This document shows, piece after piece, positions 19,154-28,507 of a DNA stretch of 56,763 bases (positions are counted from its first letter, which is position 1; every line of letters starts with the position of its first letter). Source of the stretch: Acrasis kona. Taxonomy: Eukaryota; Heterolobosea; Eutetramitea; Acrasida; Acrasidae. The position numbers and the translations under genes are program-made. The DNA lies in the NCBI GenBank assembly GCA_026419775.2, contig JAOPGA020001535.1, forward strand, positions 1 through 56,763, written 5' to 3'. The notes below the pieces were generated by a model. That model was not told the origin of the DNA and ran no database searches. It saw nothing but the letters and a program-made list of their open reading frames with translations.

Positions 19154-20472
19154 TCATTTTTTATTTTCAAAAGATGTGGAGTGATGTGAGCGTGTAGTTC
19201 CTAGGTCCACATTTAACAAGTCAGGAGCCCATGTCTTCACAGCGTTCGGAGTTGCCAAATACCTTTCTTTAAATGTTTCAAGAGTGGAGGAGTTGTGATT
19301 CTTTCTTGTAGGATTTATAGAGCACATATTTTGAAACTGTTTATGCATTTTTTTGGACAAGTCTTTTGCAATCAGCTTGTGTATGAAAACCAACATTTTT
19401 AGACCTACGTCGGCAAACATAAGGTAACTGTAACGGCAAGTATTTTCACCAGTCTCATACATGAACAGGCAACTGAATGTGAAATAATCCGAATACCTTC
19501 TGGACGGCTTCCTGTGCTGCGATTTATCTTGTAAAATACTTCTAATGAAATACATGTAACAACGCCTCTCTGTATCGTAAAGCATGGTTGTGATGCAAGT
19601 GTGGTCTCTGATGGGAAGGAACCTTGAAAGGATGAGGTCATGATATACTTTTACATGAGAATATGTATTTTCGTGGTCTAATCCAAGGTATTGGATATCT
19701 GAGCAATATTCGTTCCAATAGTGTTGATTACTATCATCAACTACACAATGTGCAAAATGTTCTGCACTATGATTTAATGTTCCAGTTAGTTTTGTAATGT
19801 GTTGACCCGAACCTGGTGTGTCGCCTTGAAGATATTTTTCTTTTGATAAATAAGAATAATGGTCTTTTTCTTTTTGTCCAGTCTTAGTTGGTGTTAGGGA
19901 TATCCAATCGCTCACTGTGTCGTTCATCCTTATTAGGCATTCTATATCTCTGTCTGTAATGTGTTTTGAGTTAAAACTACTTGGTTTCATCTTTGTAATG
20001 TTGGCATTGAGGAGGTTGATGGATATCGAACCAAGGTAGGTTTCACCTTTGCTTGTTATGAATTGTTTAAATACTTGGCTGCTGACGTATCTATGGAAGG
20101 AATCACATCTCAGCTCCAAAAAAAGTGTGCTGCATGGTGAGTATTAACTGCATGTTGAATAACTTACTAGTATACGTTGTCGAACATTGTATTAATTGGT
20201 TCTAAAGATGACTCCCAACCTACCAATTTTTTGCGCTCCTCACTTGATATATTCACTTCATTCTTTGACCCCGTGGCAATGTATTCGTTTATCAAGGTTT
20301 TCACTACTTCGAAGCTTGGGCTCTTTCTAAACTTTCTAATGTCCAGAATGAAGAGTAGAGGTTCTATTTGATAGGATTGTCTGAGGTACACCTTATAGTT
20401 GTTTAAGAAGTCTGGGATATCAAAAATCTTTTCGAATACCACCTCATAGTTTTCAAATCGTACTCTTGGCAT
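19154..20472 (-). CDS. RGS-START domain protein
   Basis: This two-exon gene has exon 1 at 20472-20168, a 38-base intron at 20167-20130 (GTAAGT...CATGCAG) and exon 2 at 20129-19154. The join reads NVYYTLFLELRCD in frame and gives 426 residues. Residues about 5-140 form an RGS domain (IFDIPDFLNNYKVYLRQ, LINEYIATGSKNEVNIS, SFHRYVSSQVFKQFI), which speeds GTP hydrolysis by G-alpha subunits. Residues about 190-390 look like a START lipid-transfer domain (ITKLTGTLNHSAEHFAHCV, WNEYCSDIQYLGLD, FLPIRDHTCITTML). The protein probably links lipid sensing or membrane binding to G-protein signalling. The RGS call is firm and START is likely. A hydrophilic tail follows. Confidence 0.75.
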
Positions 20473-20859
20473 TTTTATCTGTTAGTGTTATGGTCCACCT
20501 GTTAAGGTCTATGTTGGGCAATTATCACAATCCGAAAATATACATTTCAAATGTCATGATTGGTTTGGTGAATTTTAAAAAAATTTATTAAAAAGCCAAT
20601 AATCCCGATGACTGTCATTATTTCTGTGTTCACTGTAGAGTGGGAAGTAGAGGTGGCTTTGTAGGTTTTAAATGGGAAACAGATCACACAAACCGTCAAT
20701 TGGCTGGTCAAACTGGTAGCCTGTAACAAGATTAGTCAATAACAAGGTGGTTGGTGCGGATAATGCTTGGAGGGTTGATATTGTTCCAGGTAAGATAGAT
20801 TTTGTGATCATTCAGAAAATGATCATTTAAGACTTTATTAATATCTTGTTTTAATTCTG
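20473..20859. other. Intergenic upstream of RGS-START gene
   Basis: This is the promoter region of the minus-strand RGS-START gene. Short ORFs here are not convincing and no repeat is seen. Confidence 0.45.
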
Positions 20860-21215
20860 CGATAGCGATATGCACTCAAGGATTAAGTGCTTAAGGTCAG
20901 CTTCTTGACCGCATAAACTACATTTCAAGAGCGTTCCACTTTTGAGGTCTCTATTGACCACAGCGTGCTCTAAGAATGGATAGGGCAGGGTTGGGGCGTA
21001 CAGTATTCCATATCATGTTCGAAATACCGTGGCTTCTGTATGAGTAGGGAGGTCGTAGACTGTAGAGTTGGAGGATTCTGGGGAGATGTTGGAAAGGTGG
21101 TATTCTCTGACTAGCCGAGGAAGGTGGGGGCTGATGTTGTGGGTACCGTGGATGATAACAAACTGGGGGGAGTACCATCCTATATATTGTTCGTACAAAC
21201 TTTGCGTTTTAAGAG
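20860..21215 (-). mobile_element. LINE-type C-terminal remnant with zinc knuckle
   Basis: The minus strand reads FLEHAVVNRDLKSGTLLK followed by CSLCGQEADLKHLILEC, the CxxC...H....C zinc motif found at the end of non-LTR reverse transcriptases (zf-RVT type). Upstream in other frames come GWYSPQFVIIHGTHN and REYHLSNISPESSN, so at least one frame change is present. Only the tail of the element is left, as expected from 5'-truncated or decayed LINE copies. It lies about 50 bases downstream of the tRNA-Thr gene, in the same orientation. The call rests mainly on the zinc motif. Confidence 0.4.
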
Positions 21216-21260
21216 CAATTCAATGCATCTTGTTGTTTACACCGTTAATTTTAAAAGATA

Positions 21261-21342
21261 GGCTACTAGGAGAATCGAACTCCTGACTTCCATCTTACTA
21301 GGATGGCACTCTATACCGAAATGCCGACTGAGTTAAGCAGCC
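21261..21342 (-). tRNA. tRNA-Thr (AGT) with enlarged D-loop
   Basis: Read on the minus strand, acceptor halves GGCTGCT and AGTAGCC pair over seven positions with one G-T. The anticodon arm CCATC-CTAGTAA-GATGG gives anticodon AGT (Thr). The T-arm is AGGAG-TTCGATT-CTCCT and the variable loop is short. The D-arm pairs CTC with GAG but encloses about 18 bases instead of 7-11, making the gene 82 bases long. A TTTT pol III terminator follows within about 10 bases. It is probably functional, but the long D-loop could mark a decaying copy. It sits 74 bases from the 3' end of the 5'-nucleotidase gene. Confidence 0.8.
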
Positions 21343-21415
21343 AATTGGGTTATTGTCTTATTTTGTCCTGCTATATTCTTTATTTTTATTATTTCACGAA
21401 ATATTTTATTAATTT

Positions 21416-23056
21416 TTACACTTGTGTCACCCTTCCCTCCAAAACTGGACTCATAACCTTCTCCTCAATTATTCTGTCCCTAACAATCATTTGTATAGGA
21501 ATGCCAGACTCATCAGAGACAATTACAGGTAGATGAGGAAGCATATCATAACCATCTCCACCTCCAGCCATGAAAGAGTTGGTGACCATTGTAAACGTCA
21601 TATCATCAGTCAACGGAACATACACACCAGATCCTTTAGGATCCAAGACGGTTACATTCACAATGCGACTAAAAGCAGGAGCCTTTAATCTATAAACATA
21701 ACGGAAACCAGAAACTACAGGGAATTTACCACTGTTAATTTCCACGCCACTCACACCATTTTCAAGAGCTAATTTCAATATGGTTGCATTGATGGACAAG
21801 ACGGTAAATGAATTTGAAAAAGGTAACATTTCAACAACGTCTCCCTTCTTAATGTCGAAGCCGACGGGATACAGTTTATTACATCTAATGGTACCTCCGT
21901 TGAAGAATGCAATGGAAGCGTTTGAGTAGTTCTTGATGGTGTCCGTGACGTAATTTCCCAAATTAGTCTCTCTGGTCCTCAAATAGTTACTTCTTCCCTC
22001 CAATTCCACAAGCGTCTTTGCAATCACAACGTTATACACTGCGCCAATCTTCTTCTTGTATGTTTGGATTAATGTGTCCATGGTGGGATCCGTCGGTTTG
22101 TCCAAAGTCATGGGTATGTTGTTGTATGACAGCACTGGAGTGGTGTAATTAAAGTTGACTCTAATGTGCCAGAGATCGCGCCAGTCTTGAGTGGCAGTGA
22201 CGTATGCTGGTCCTCCACAATCTGCGTCCATCTTCATGATGTGATCGTGTCCTGCGACGATTAAATCAATTCCAGAGACTTGGGCCAAAGCACAATTGTC
22301 GATGGCAGCCATGTGTGAAAGAGCAATGATGAACGTGGCGCCTTTGCTTTTTAGTTTTTGTACTTGTTCGGCAGCAGATTGGAATGGGTTTCTAACGACG
22401 ACTGATGTGTTGAACGGACCAAATTGTAACAAAACTCCGAAAAGACCAATCTTTACTCCGGGCATGAAGTCAAAGACAACATTCTCAGGCGAACTGATGG
22501 GAAGGTTGTCAACGTTGGAGTTGATCCAAGCGAATTTTGATTCCAAGACTCTTTGTTCTAGTACGGGTACATCAAAGTCAAATTCGTGATTTCCCAAAAC
22601 AGAATAATTCAAACCCAATAAATTATTTGTGGCAATCATTTGTTCTCCTTTAAACTCTGTTGACATTAGAGATGGTGAAATCATGTCGCCTCCGGAAAGC
22701 ACCAAAACACTTTTAGAGTTGGAACGCTTGGCTCTGACGGAATTAATGTAGGCAGCAGCGCGACTTGATCCTCCACGTGCAACTGTTTTACTTGTTATTT
22801 GTACAGGCTCCAGCTCGTACACATCATTAAAAGTAATAATGTCCAAAACAAAAGGATCATCATCCACAACAGGAGGACCAATAACGGGGGTTCTATTTGA
22901 CCACTTGACCATGAATACCGATGCAACGATAGCCCATGTCGCCAGTGCGATAATGATCGTCACAGCAATCACGGCCAACAATCTGTTCCTTATCGATGTT
23001 TTATTCGTTCCTTGTGAAAATAACCCCACTTCCTCGTCCTTATAATAAGTGCTCAT
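21416..23056 (-). CDS. Membrane-anchored 5'-nucleotidase / metallophosphatase
   Basis: This 546-residue protein of the UshA/CD73 family starts at ATG 23056 (MSTYYKDEEVGLFSQ). A single membrane segment near residues 28-54 makes it a type II membrane protein with the enzyme outside. The N-terminal metallophosphoesterase domain shows TFNDVYEL, VLVLSGGDMISPS, VLGNHEFDFD, ALSHMA and IVAGHDHIM, the di-metal ligands. The C-terminal substrate domain shows ETNLGNYVTDTIKN, FFNGGTIR and GGGDGYDML. The first motif has Tyr where bacterial UshA has His (DxH), a variant I associate with eukaryotic members. It would hydrolyse extracellular nucleotides to nucleosides. No intron. It faces the CH-domain gene head to tail, with about 95 bases between. 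Confidence 0.88.
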   Translation of the reverse strand: MSTYYKDEEVGLFSQGTNKTSIRNRLLAVIAVTIIIALATWAIVASVFMVKWSNRTPVIGPPVVDDDPFVLDIITFNDVYELEPVQITSKTVARGGSSRAAAYINSVRAKRSNSKSVLVLSGGDMISPSLMSTEFKGEQMIATNNLLGLNYSVLGNHEFDFDVPVLEQRVLESKFAWINSNVDNLPISSPENVVFDFMPGVKIGLFGVLLQFGPFNTSVVVRNPFQSAAEQVQKLKSKGATFIIALSHMAAIDNCALAQVSGIDLIVAGHDHIMKMDADCGGPAYVTATQDWRDLWHIRVNFNYTTPVLSYNNIPMTLDKPTDPTMDTLIQTYKKKIGAVYNVVIAKTLVELEGRSNYLRTRETNLGNYVTDTIKNYSNASIAFFNGGTIRCNKLYPVGFDIKKGDVVEMLPFSNSFTVLSINATILKLALENGVSGVEINSGKFPVVSGFRYVYRLKAPAFSRIVNVTVLDPKGSGVYVPLTDDMTFTMVTNSFMAGGGDGYDMLPHLPVIVSDESGIPIQMIVRDRIIEEKVMSPVLEGRVTQV

Positions 23057-23150
23057 GATAATTACACACAATCAAGTCCAGTCAGGGATAAAATTTGGTT
23101 GTGTTCAATTATATACTTTACAAAACAATTACAAACAAATTTTTATCAAT

Positions 23151-26100
23151 TTATTCATTTCCATTTCTCTCGTCCTGCAAATCCAAATCATAATCCTCCA
23201 GCTGCTCCACAAATCCAGAATTCAATTTCAAAGGAATCTTGCTCTTTGTTCGTACCAATTCCAAAGCACTCTCATAATCCATTTCACATTCTCTCAACAA
23301 GTAAGCAATCATTATACAAGGCGTCAAGCTCTTTCCATAATTATCAAAAATCATGATTCTGTTTCTCATGGACATTTTCAAAATCTTTTTAATGTAATTG
23401 ATGGCAATGTCGAACAAATCAAAGATTTCAAAATCGGATGAATCCTTGACCAACCAGCTCCTGTTGGTAAATCTACCGAATTCAGTTCGTGTGAATTCAT
23501 CTTCGAATGGTAAATCATCAATCGTGCGTAATTGGACCAAATGAGTGATTCGATGTTTGTTGAGTAACGTGGGATCCGATACGACTTGTTTGTTACCTAC
23601 GTACATTCTATCCACAATTTCGCTCGCTAACGAAGAATCAAATGATGATTCTGGTACCATCGTCGTTGTATTGACCTTTACTAATTGTTCAGTACCATTT
23701 GGATTCGATTGTGATTTTTGATCTAATTTGGATTGAATTTGTACATTTGTGGATTCGGATTTGATGGGAGTTGCGGTAATAACCTTTGGTGGTACGACTT
23801 GTTTTTCTTCTTGTTTAGTAACATGAATTGGTGCAGATTCTTGATTTTTGAAATCGGATAATAATTCGTCATCTTCGGAAATGGTCGGAGTGATACCTAA
23901 TTGTTCAAATATTGAAACTTTGCGAGCAGGTTTGGATGCTGTGACCACTTGTGTTGTTGGAGCGATTGTTGATGCTACCTCTTCGATTGGTTTTTGTTCA
24001 GCGATGACCACTGATTGAATTTGAGTTTCTTGTTTTGGTTGTTGTTGAATGGTGGCGATTTTGGTTGGTTCGGAAGGAACAGAACAAGTTGTGACTGGTG
24101 GTAATGTTGATTTCGCTTCTTCTTCTTCTTCTTCGCTTTCTTCTTCCTCTGATTCTTCGCTTTCTTCTTCGGATTCAGTTTCTTCTTCTTCCTCTTCCTC
24201 TTCTGATTCAGAATCAGATTCTTCTTGTTTTTCTTTTTGAGATTGTTGTAATTTTGGAATTGAGTCTTGTTTCTTGATTGATTGATTTAAAAGTGGAGAA
24301 GATTGTTTTTGTTTGATTTCGACTTGTTCGGTAGTTGTTGGTTTCCATCGATTAGCAACCGATCCTACATTTGATTTTGTGATTGGTGATGATGTGGATG
24401 GAGAATTTTGAGATGGTGGAGTTGGTTGTTCCCATTTGGATTTTACGTTGGATACCGTTCGGTGATCGAATGAACCAGATTGTTTTCTTGTTAATTTTTG
24501 ATCGGATGATGTGGATGGTGACCATCTTTGAGCGACTGATGTTCCACGAGATAATGTTGGTTTGGTGGTTGGTGATGATTTGTTATCGGTTGTTGTAATG
24601 TTGGTTGATGTTGGTGGTTGATAAGTAGTAGTCGATGATGATGGAATGGATTCTTTTTGTGGCGTGATGGAAGGTGATGGTGACGATGGTTGATCCATCT
24701 TTTGATATGTAAAAGTAGATTGTGGTTGTTCTTGGACTGGTGGTTGTGTTTTGATTTCGATAGATGGTGTTGGTTTGGTAACCTCGACATTGTTGACTTC
24801 AAATTGTTCGACGACGAACGGTTTTTGTTGTGGTGGTTCCTTTTCTTGTGTTGTGAATGTAATGGGTTGTTGAGTGGGTTTGGGTTGTGATGGGATGGTT
24901 TCGCTAGTGATTAATGTAGGTGACTTGACGGCAGCAACACTCTTTGCTGGAACTTCTTCTTCTTCTTCTTCTTCGTCTGATTCCTCTTCTTCTTCTTCAG
25001 ATTCTTCTTCTTCGGATTCTTCCTCCTCACTTTCGTCAGTTTCCTCTTCGGATTCTTCCTCTGACTCTTCTTTTTTGGATTGTTCCTTCTTGTCGGCGAC
25101 AACTTCTGATTGCTTGACTGCTTGTGAGATGTCCTTCTTAACGGATTGTTTTCTTGGTTGTTGTTCCAAAAGTTGTTTCTTGACGGATGCTTTTCTCGTT
25201 GGTGATGGAGTGGTGGTGGTTGATCCTTGTGGGTTCCATCTTGCAGCGACGCTTGTTGTTCTTTGGATGGGTTGTCTTGGTGGTGGAGTGCTTTCCTTTA
25301 AAGCTGCTGCTTGTTGTTCCCATTTGGATCTAACGTCGCTCTTGATGGTTGATCCTTCAAGTTGGATTGATTGCGCTCTTACTTGAGGCGGTGGTGAGGA
25401 GACTGGAGACGAAGTTGATGTTTCTGTGGAGGACCATCTTGACTTGACACTTCCTGAAGGGCTTGAAGTTATTGGCTTGGAGACCTCTTCTTCTGTTTTT
25501 GTTGGTGGCTTCCAACGTGTGGCAACTGATTGTGTTCTTTGGATGGGACTTGAAGGAGATGATGGTGATGTTTGGGATCTTTGCATCTGTACAACAACGT
25601 TACCTCTAGCTGGTGCTTGTTTAGGAGATGGTGTTGATGTTGTTGGAGATGGCGTTGCAAACACAATGTCTGCAAGTTCTGGAACTTCTGCAATCATTGC
25701 TGCTCTTGAGGATTGGTACTCTTCTTCGCTAATAAGACCAATTTCTCTCTGTTGCATCAGCTTCTTCAATGTGGCACTCTTGAGCATAAATGTAACTTTG
25801 CTTATACCACCTGTGGCTGGTGGTGTATAGTTTGGAGTGGACGAAATTGTGGTGGTGGTTGTGGGGGAATCTGAATGTTTTGCTGTGCTGTACTTTGGTT
25901 GCTCACTAGCAAGACGAGAAAGTTTTCTCATGGCTGCCCTATCGCTAGTCTTCTTAGGTGCCACTGCTGCTTTGAGAAGGTCGTCAATCGAAGAAGATGA
26001 CACATCCTTGACTGGTTTATTTTCTAGACCTTGGTTAACCCCACCATTCTTTCCATAATGTTTGTAGACTTGTGTCAAGAATAGCAAAATAGACTTGTCA

Positions 26101-26427
26101 TCAGGTCGACGTGAATCGACGTCCTCTGCAGCCATAAAACTTTCTATACCTGCTTTTCCTGCCGTGTCAAATGCCCATTTTAATCTCTCATCTCTAGACA
26201 TTTCTTGAACACCACTTACAAAGTCCCTTTTGTCTGTCCAAAACTCTGGACTAAGTGAATAGAATAGAGCAGCGAACACATAACCATCAGCGAAACTTGA
26301 CGAAAGGTTCTAAAAGAGTATTATAACTTGCTAATCATTGAAATTAACAAACCTCGACACTACACCCTGGCATATCATCAGTGTGTCTTCTAACCCATGA
26401 TACGATGATGTTCTTCGACCCACTCAT
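23151..26427 (-). CDS. CH-domain protein with dead dual-specificity phosphatase domain
   Basis: This two-exon gene has exon 1 at 26427-26353 (MSGSKNIIVSWVRRHTDD), a 43-base intron at 26352-26310, and exon 2 at 26309-23151, giving 1,077 residues. Residues about 5-110 are a calponin-homology domain (VENLSSSFADGYV, DKSILLFLTQVYKHYG). The long Ser/Thr/Pro/Gln-rich middle carries seven copies of a short V-[AK]-x-[RK]-W motif and two Glu/Ser acidic runs. Residues about 925-1075 have the dual-specificity phosphatase fold (RMYVGNKQVV, PLKLNSGFVEQLEDYD), but the P-loop reads IFDNYGKSLT where active enzymes have HCxxGxSR. The catalytic Cys is Asp and the Arg is Leu, so it should bind but not cleave phosphoresidues. 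It is probably a cytoskeletal scaffold. The CH-plus-pseudophosphatase pairing is unfamiliar to me. Confidence 0.75.
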
Positions 26428-26750
26428 TTAATTTTGAGTTTTGGTTTGATTGACGTGTTACATGACGTATTTATTTTGATGTGCCCAAAAGGTTACAAAC
26501 ACTCTGACGTCAGAAAGGGCCATAATCAACAAAAATCTTTATGATACATAATCAAATGACTCTATCTAATTAGGTTGTCCAGAGTCACTCATAAATGAGA
26601 TAACCAATAGACGGTACATTTAATATATATCGATAATATTTAGTATTAGGATCAATATCACGGATCAATGTTGGAATCGCTTATCGAAATTATTATTAAC
26701 GAGCACATGAGTTGATCGGAACGGCATCTTATAATAAGATTTAGAAAAAC
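26428..26750. promoter_or_regulatory. Divergent promoter region with three TGACGT sites
   Basis: This spacer lies between the minus-strand CH-domain gene and the plus-strand 59-residue gene. It holds TGACGTG (26451-26457), TGACGTA (26463-26469) and the palindrome TGACGTCA (26505-26512), the core recognised by bZIP/CREB-type factors. The three sites lie 24-85 bases upstream of the CH gene start codon. Confidence 0.45.
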
Positions 26751-26758
26751 TATAAATA
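26751..26758 (+). promoter_or_regulatory. TATA box of the small hydrophilic gene
   Basis: TATAAATA lies 41 bases before ATG 26799, an ideal place for a TATA box with a very short leader. It is the main reason to believe that the small ORF downstream is a gene. Confidence 0.5.
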
Positions 26759-26798
26759 CAAACAACCTATTGTCCTTTGGTACAAAAAACAAAACAAC

Positions 26799-26978
26799 AT
26801 GAACAAATCAGACAAGCAATACTCAGACGAAACAAACAAGGTCGGAACCGACAACAGCGAACGTAACAGCGGTGGAAGTCTACATGGCGACTACCAAGAG
26901 GTTAAAGTTTCAGAGAAAGGCGACCATATAGATAACGGAACAGCTGCCTCTGAAAGAAGAAGCGAAGGTGCTGTATAA
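26799..26978 (+). CDS. Small hydrophilic disordered protein, 59 residues
   Basis: This ORF begins MNKSDKQYSDETNKVGTD and ends ASERRSEGAV. It is made almost wholly of Ser, Asn, Gly, Glu, Lys, Asp and Arg and has no hydrophobic stretch, so it should be unfolded and heat-soluble, like hydrophilin-type stress proteins. It has its own TATA box and an A/T-rich 3' end. No homology is recognised. Its GC content is higher than in the flanking spacer, which suggests coding. It lies between the divergent CH-domain gene and the 3' end of the TPR-like gene. Confidence 0.5.
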   Translation: MNKSDKQYSDETNKVGTDNSERNSGGSLHGDYQEVKVSEKGDHIDNGTAASERRSEGAV

Positions 26979-27006
26979 TTTGTACAATAATTCAACAAAA
27001 TACACT

Positions 27007-28329
27007 TTATTTACGCTCAAATACAATTTTTCTTGTTATGTACTCTAACATTTTCTTGTCATCAATAGCTTCGTCCGGACGGTCCAACTTTTCAAAAGAT
27101 ATAATGCGGTCTCTATATGCTGGAGCAAATGAAGAATCTGCTGCAATGGCTTTGGTGTTATGAGCTATACATGAATGATAACGATTCATTACAAGAGCAC
27201 AACGACCGACAGTATGATGCGCAATTGCTTTTAATTGTCTAACGCGTTCTTCATATCCAGGAACCTTTGTGAATGATTCTAGTACGGAATTCACATAATG
27301 TTCACACATGTCAAAGTCCTTTTTGGGTATATATTGTGTTGCAAGTTTAAGGTATAATTCCATCACATATATGTCCTTATTTTTGATTGCTAAATTGTTA
27401 GAATCAATATAACAAAAAAAGAACTAACCATTCGCATAGTCCGATCTCAAAAATTCCTCCAACTTCTTGTCAAGTTCACCATATTCATGTATAGCCTCCA
27501 CCGGTTGTTCAAGTTTAGCATACATGTCACCTAGGTGCTCATGGATGTGTAATAGAGATGGGTCAAGTGTATTAATGCTAATGTAGTCATTCAAAATCTT
27601 TTCGTAAACAGCAGTCAATTCATCTTTTGCAAGGGAGTCGTTGAATTCTGTGTTCTTTCTTAAGCTTGAAGCTCTGTTGTAATAAGCAGATATAAACTCT
27701 TTGCGTAGGTCTGCATCTGCCTTTGGTAACAATTCAATACATTTGTCATAAAGTGGAATGGCAGATTCTAACTCGATTGACTTGAGCGTTCTAGCAGTCA
27801 TGTTATCTTCTGGCATTGCTTTTGCTTTGTCATAATAAAGATCCGCCCATTTCTGATATAATTTTGCCTTTGTAATAGGATCCTCTTCTTGCCTAACAGC
27901 AATCATCTTTAATAAATTTCTCTGCTTTTGTTTGTTCCATGCAATCAATAGATCCCAACATTAAACGAGATCGTGCTTCGAGTGAAATATCTGGGTCGTT
28001 TAACATCTTGGATAGTAATTGCTCAGCTTTTCCAACTATCTCCCTGATGCCGGTGCATTGCGGCGAGTTTTTCGGTCATGGGTACAATGTGTTCTTCAAA
28101 AAAGATCTTCGTGAATACCCTTGATTCCATCTTCTAATATCTCTATTGCATCTTGAAAGTGTCCTTCCTGCCAAGAGTTATCTGCGGAAGCAGACAGGAG
28201 TTTCGCCTTGTTAACGTCATCCTGAGAAAAAGATGTATAAAATCTGATTGCTTGTGGTTTGAGTCTGTATAATGGTCCAAAAGTTCTTGTGTTGAATCTG
28301 AACAGAGAGTTTGAAAAAGTCCTCAACAT
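27007..28329 (-). CDS. TPR-like mitochondrial protein, frame broken in first exon
   Basis: Exon 1 starts at ATG 28329 with a typical mitochondrial transit peptide (MLRTFSNSLFRFNTRTFG, Arg/Ser-rich, no acids). A 39-base intron (27428-27390) joins in frame (SDYANAIKNKD) to the last exon, 27389-27007. The body is helical and shows TPR-like helix pairs (DGHF-like QEGHFQDAIEILEDG, ESAIPLYDKCIELLP, HEHLGDMYAKLEQPVEAI). Within exon 1 the coding sense moves through three frames: after IHEDLF at about 28,095 (a run of six T), near 28,050, and near 27,925. The three shifts of one base each sum to a full codon, so the outer parts share a frame. Either these are sequencing errors or the gene is a recent pseudogene. 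No specific function is recognised. Confidence 0.6.
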
Positions 28330-28507
28330 TGTAAAGGTTATTGTTTCAAAAATACAAAAGAAGTCTTCATTCAGCGTATAGCCATACATACTCCAAAGTG
28401 TATCGTTTAGCTTGAATCAAGAGCGACTAAATATATTACAAATGCAATTTCAGTGATCTATTTTTATTATACAAATCTAGATGATAATACACGAGGTGTA
28501 CAATAGG

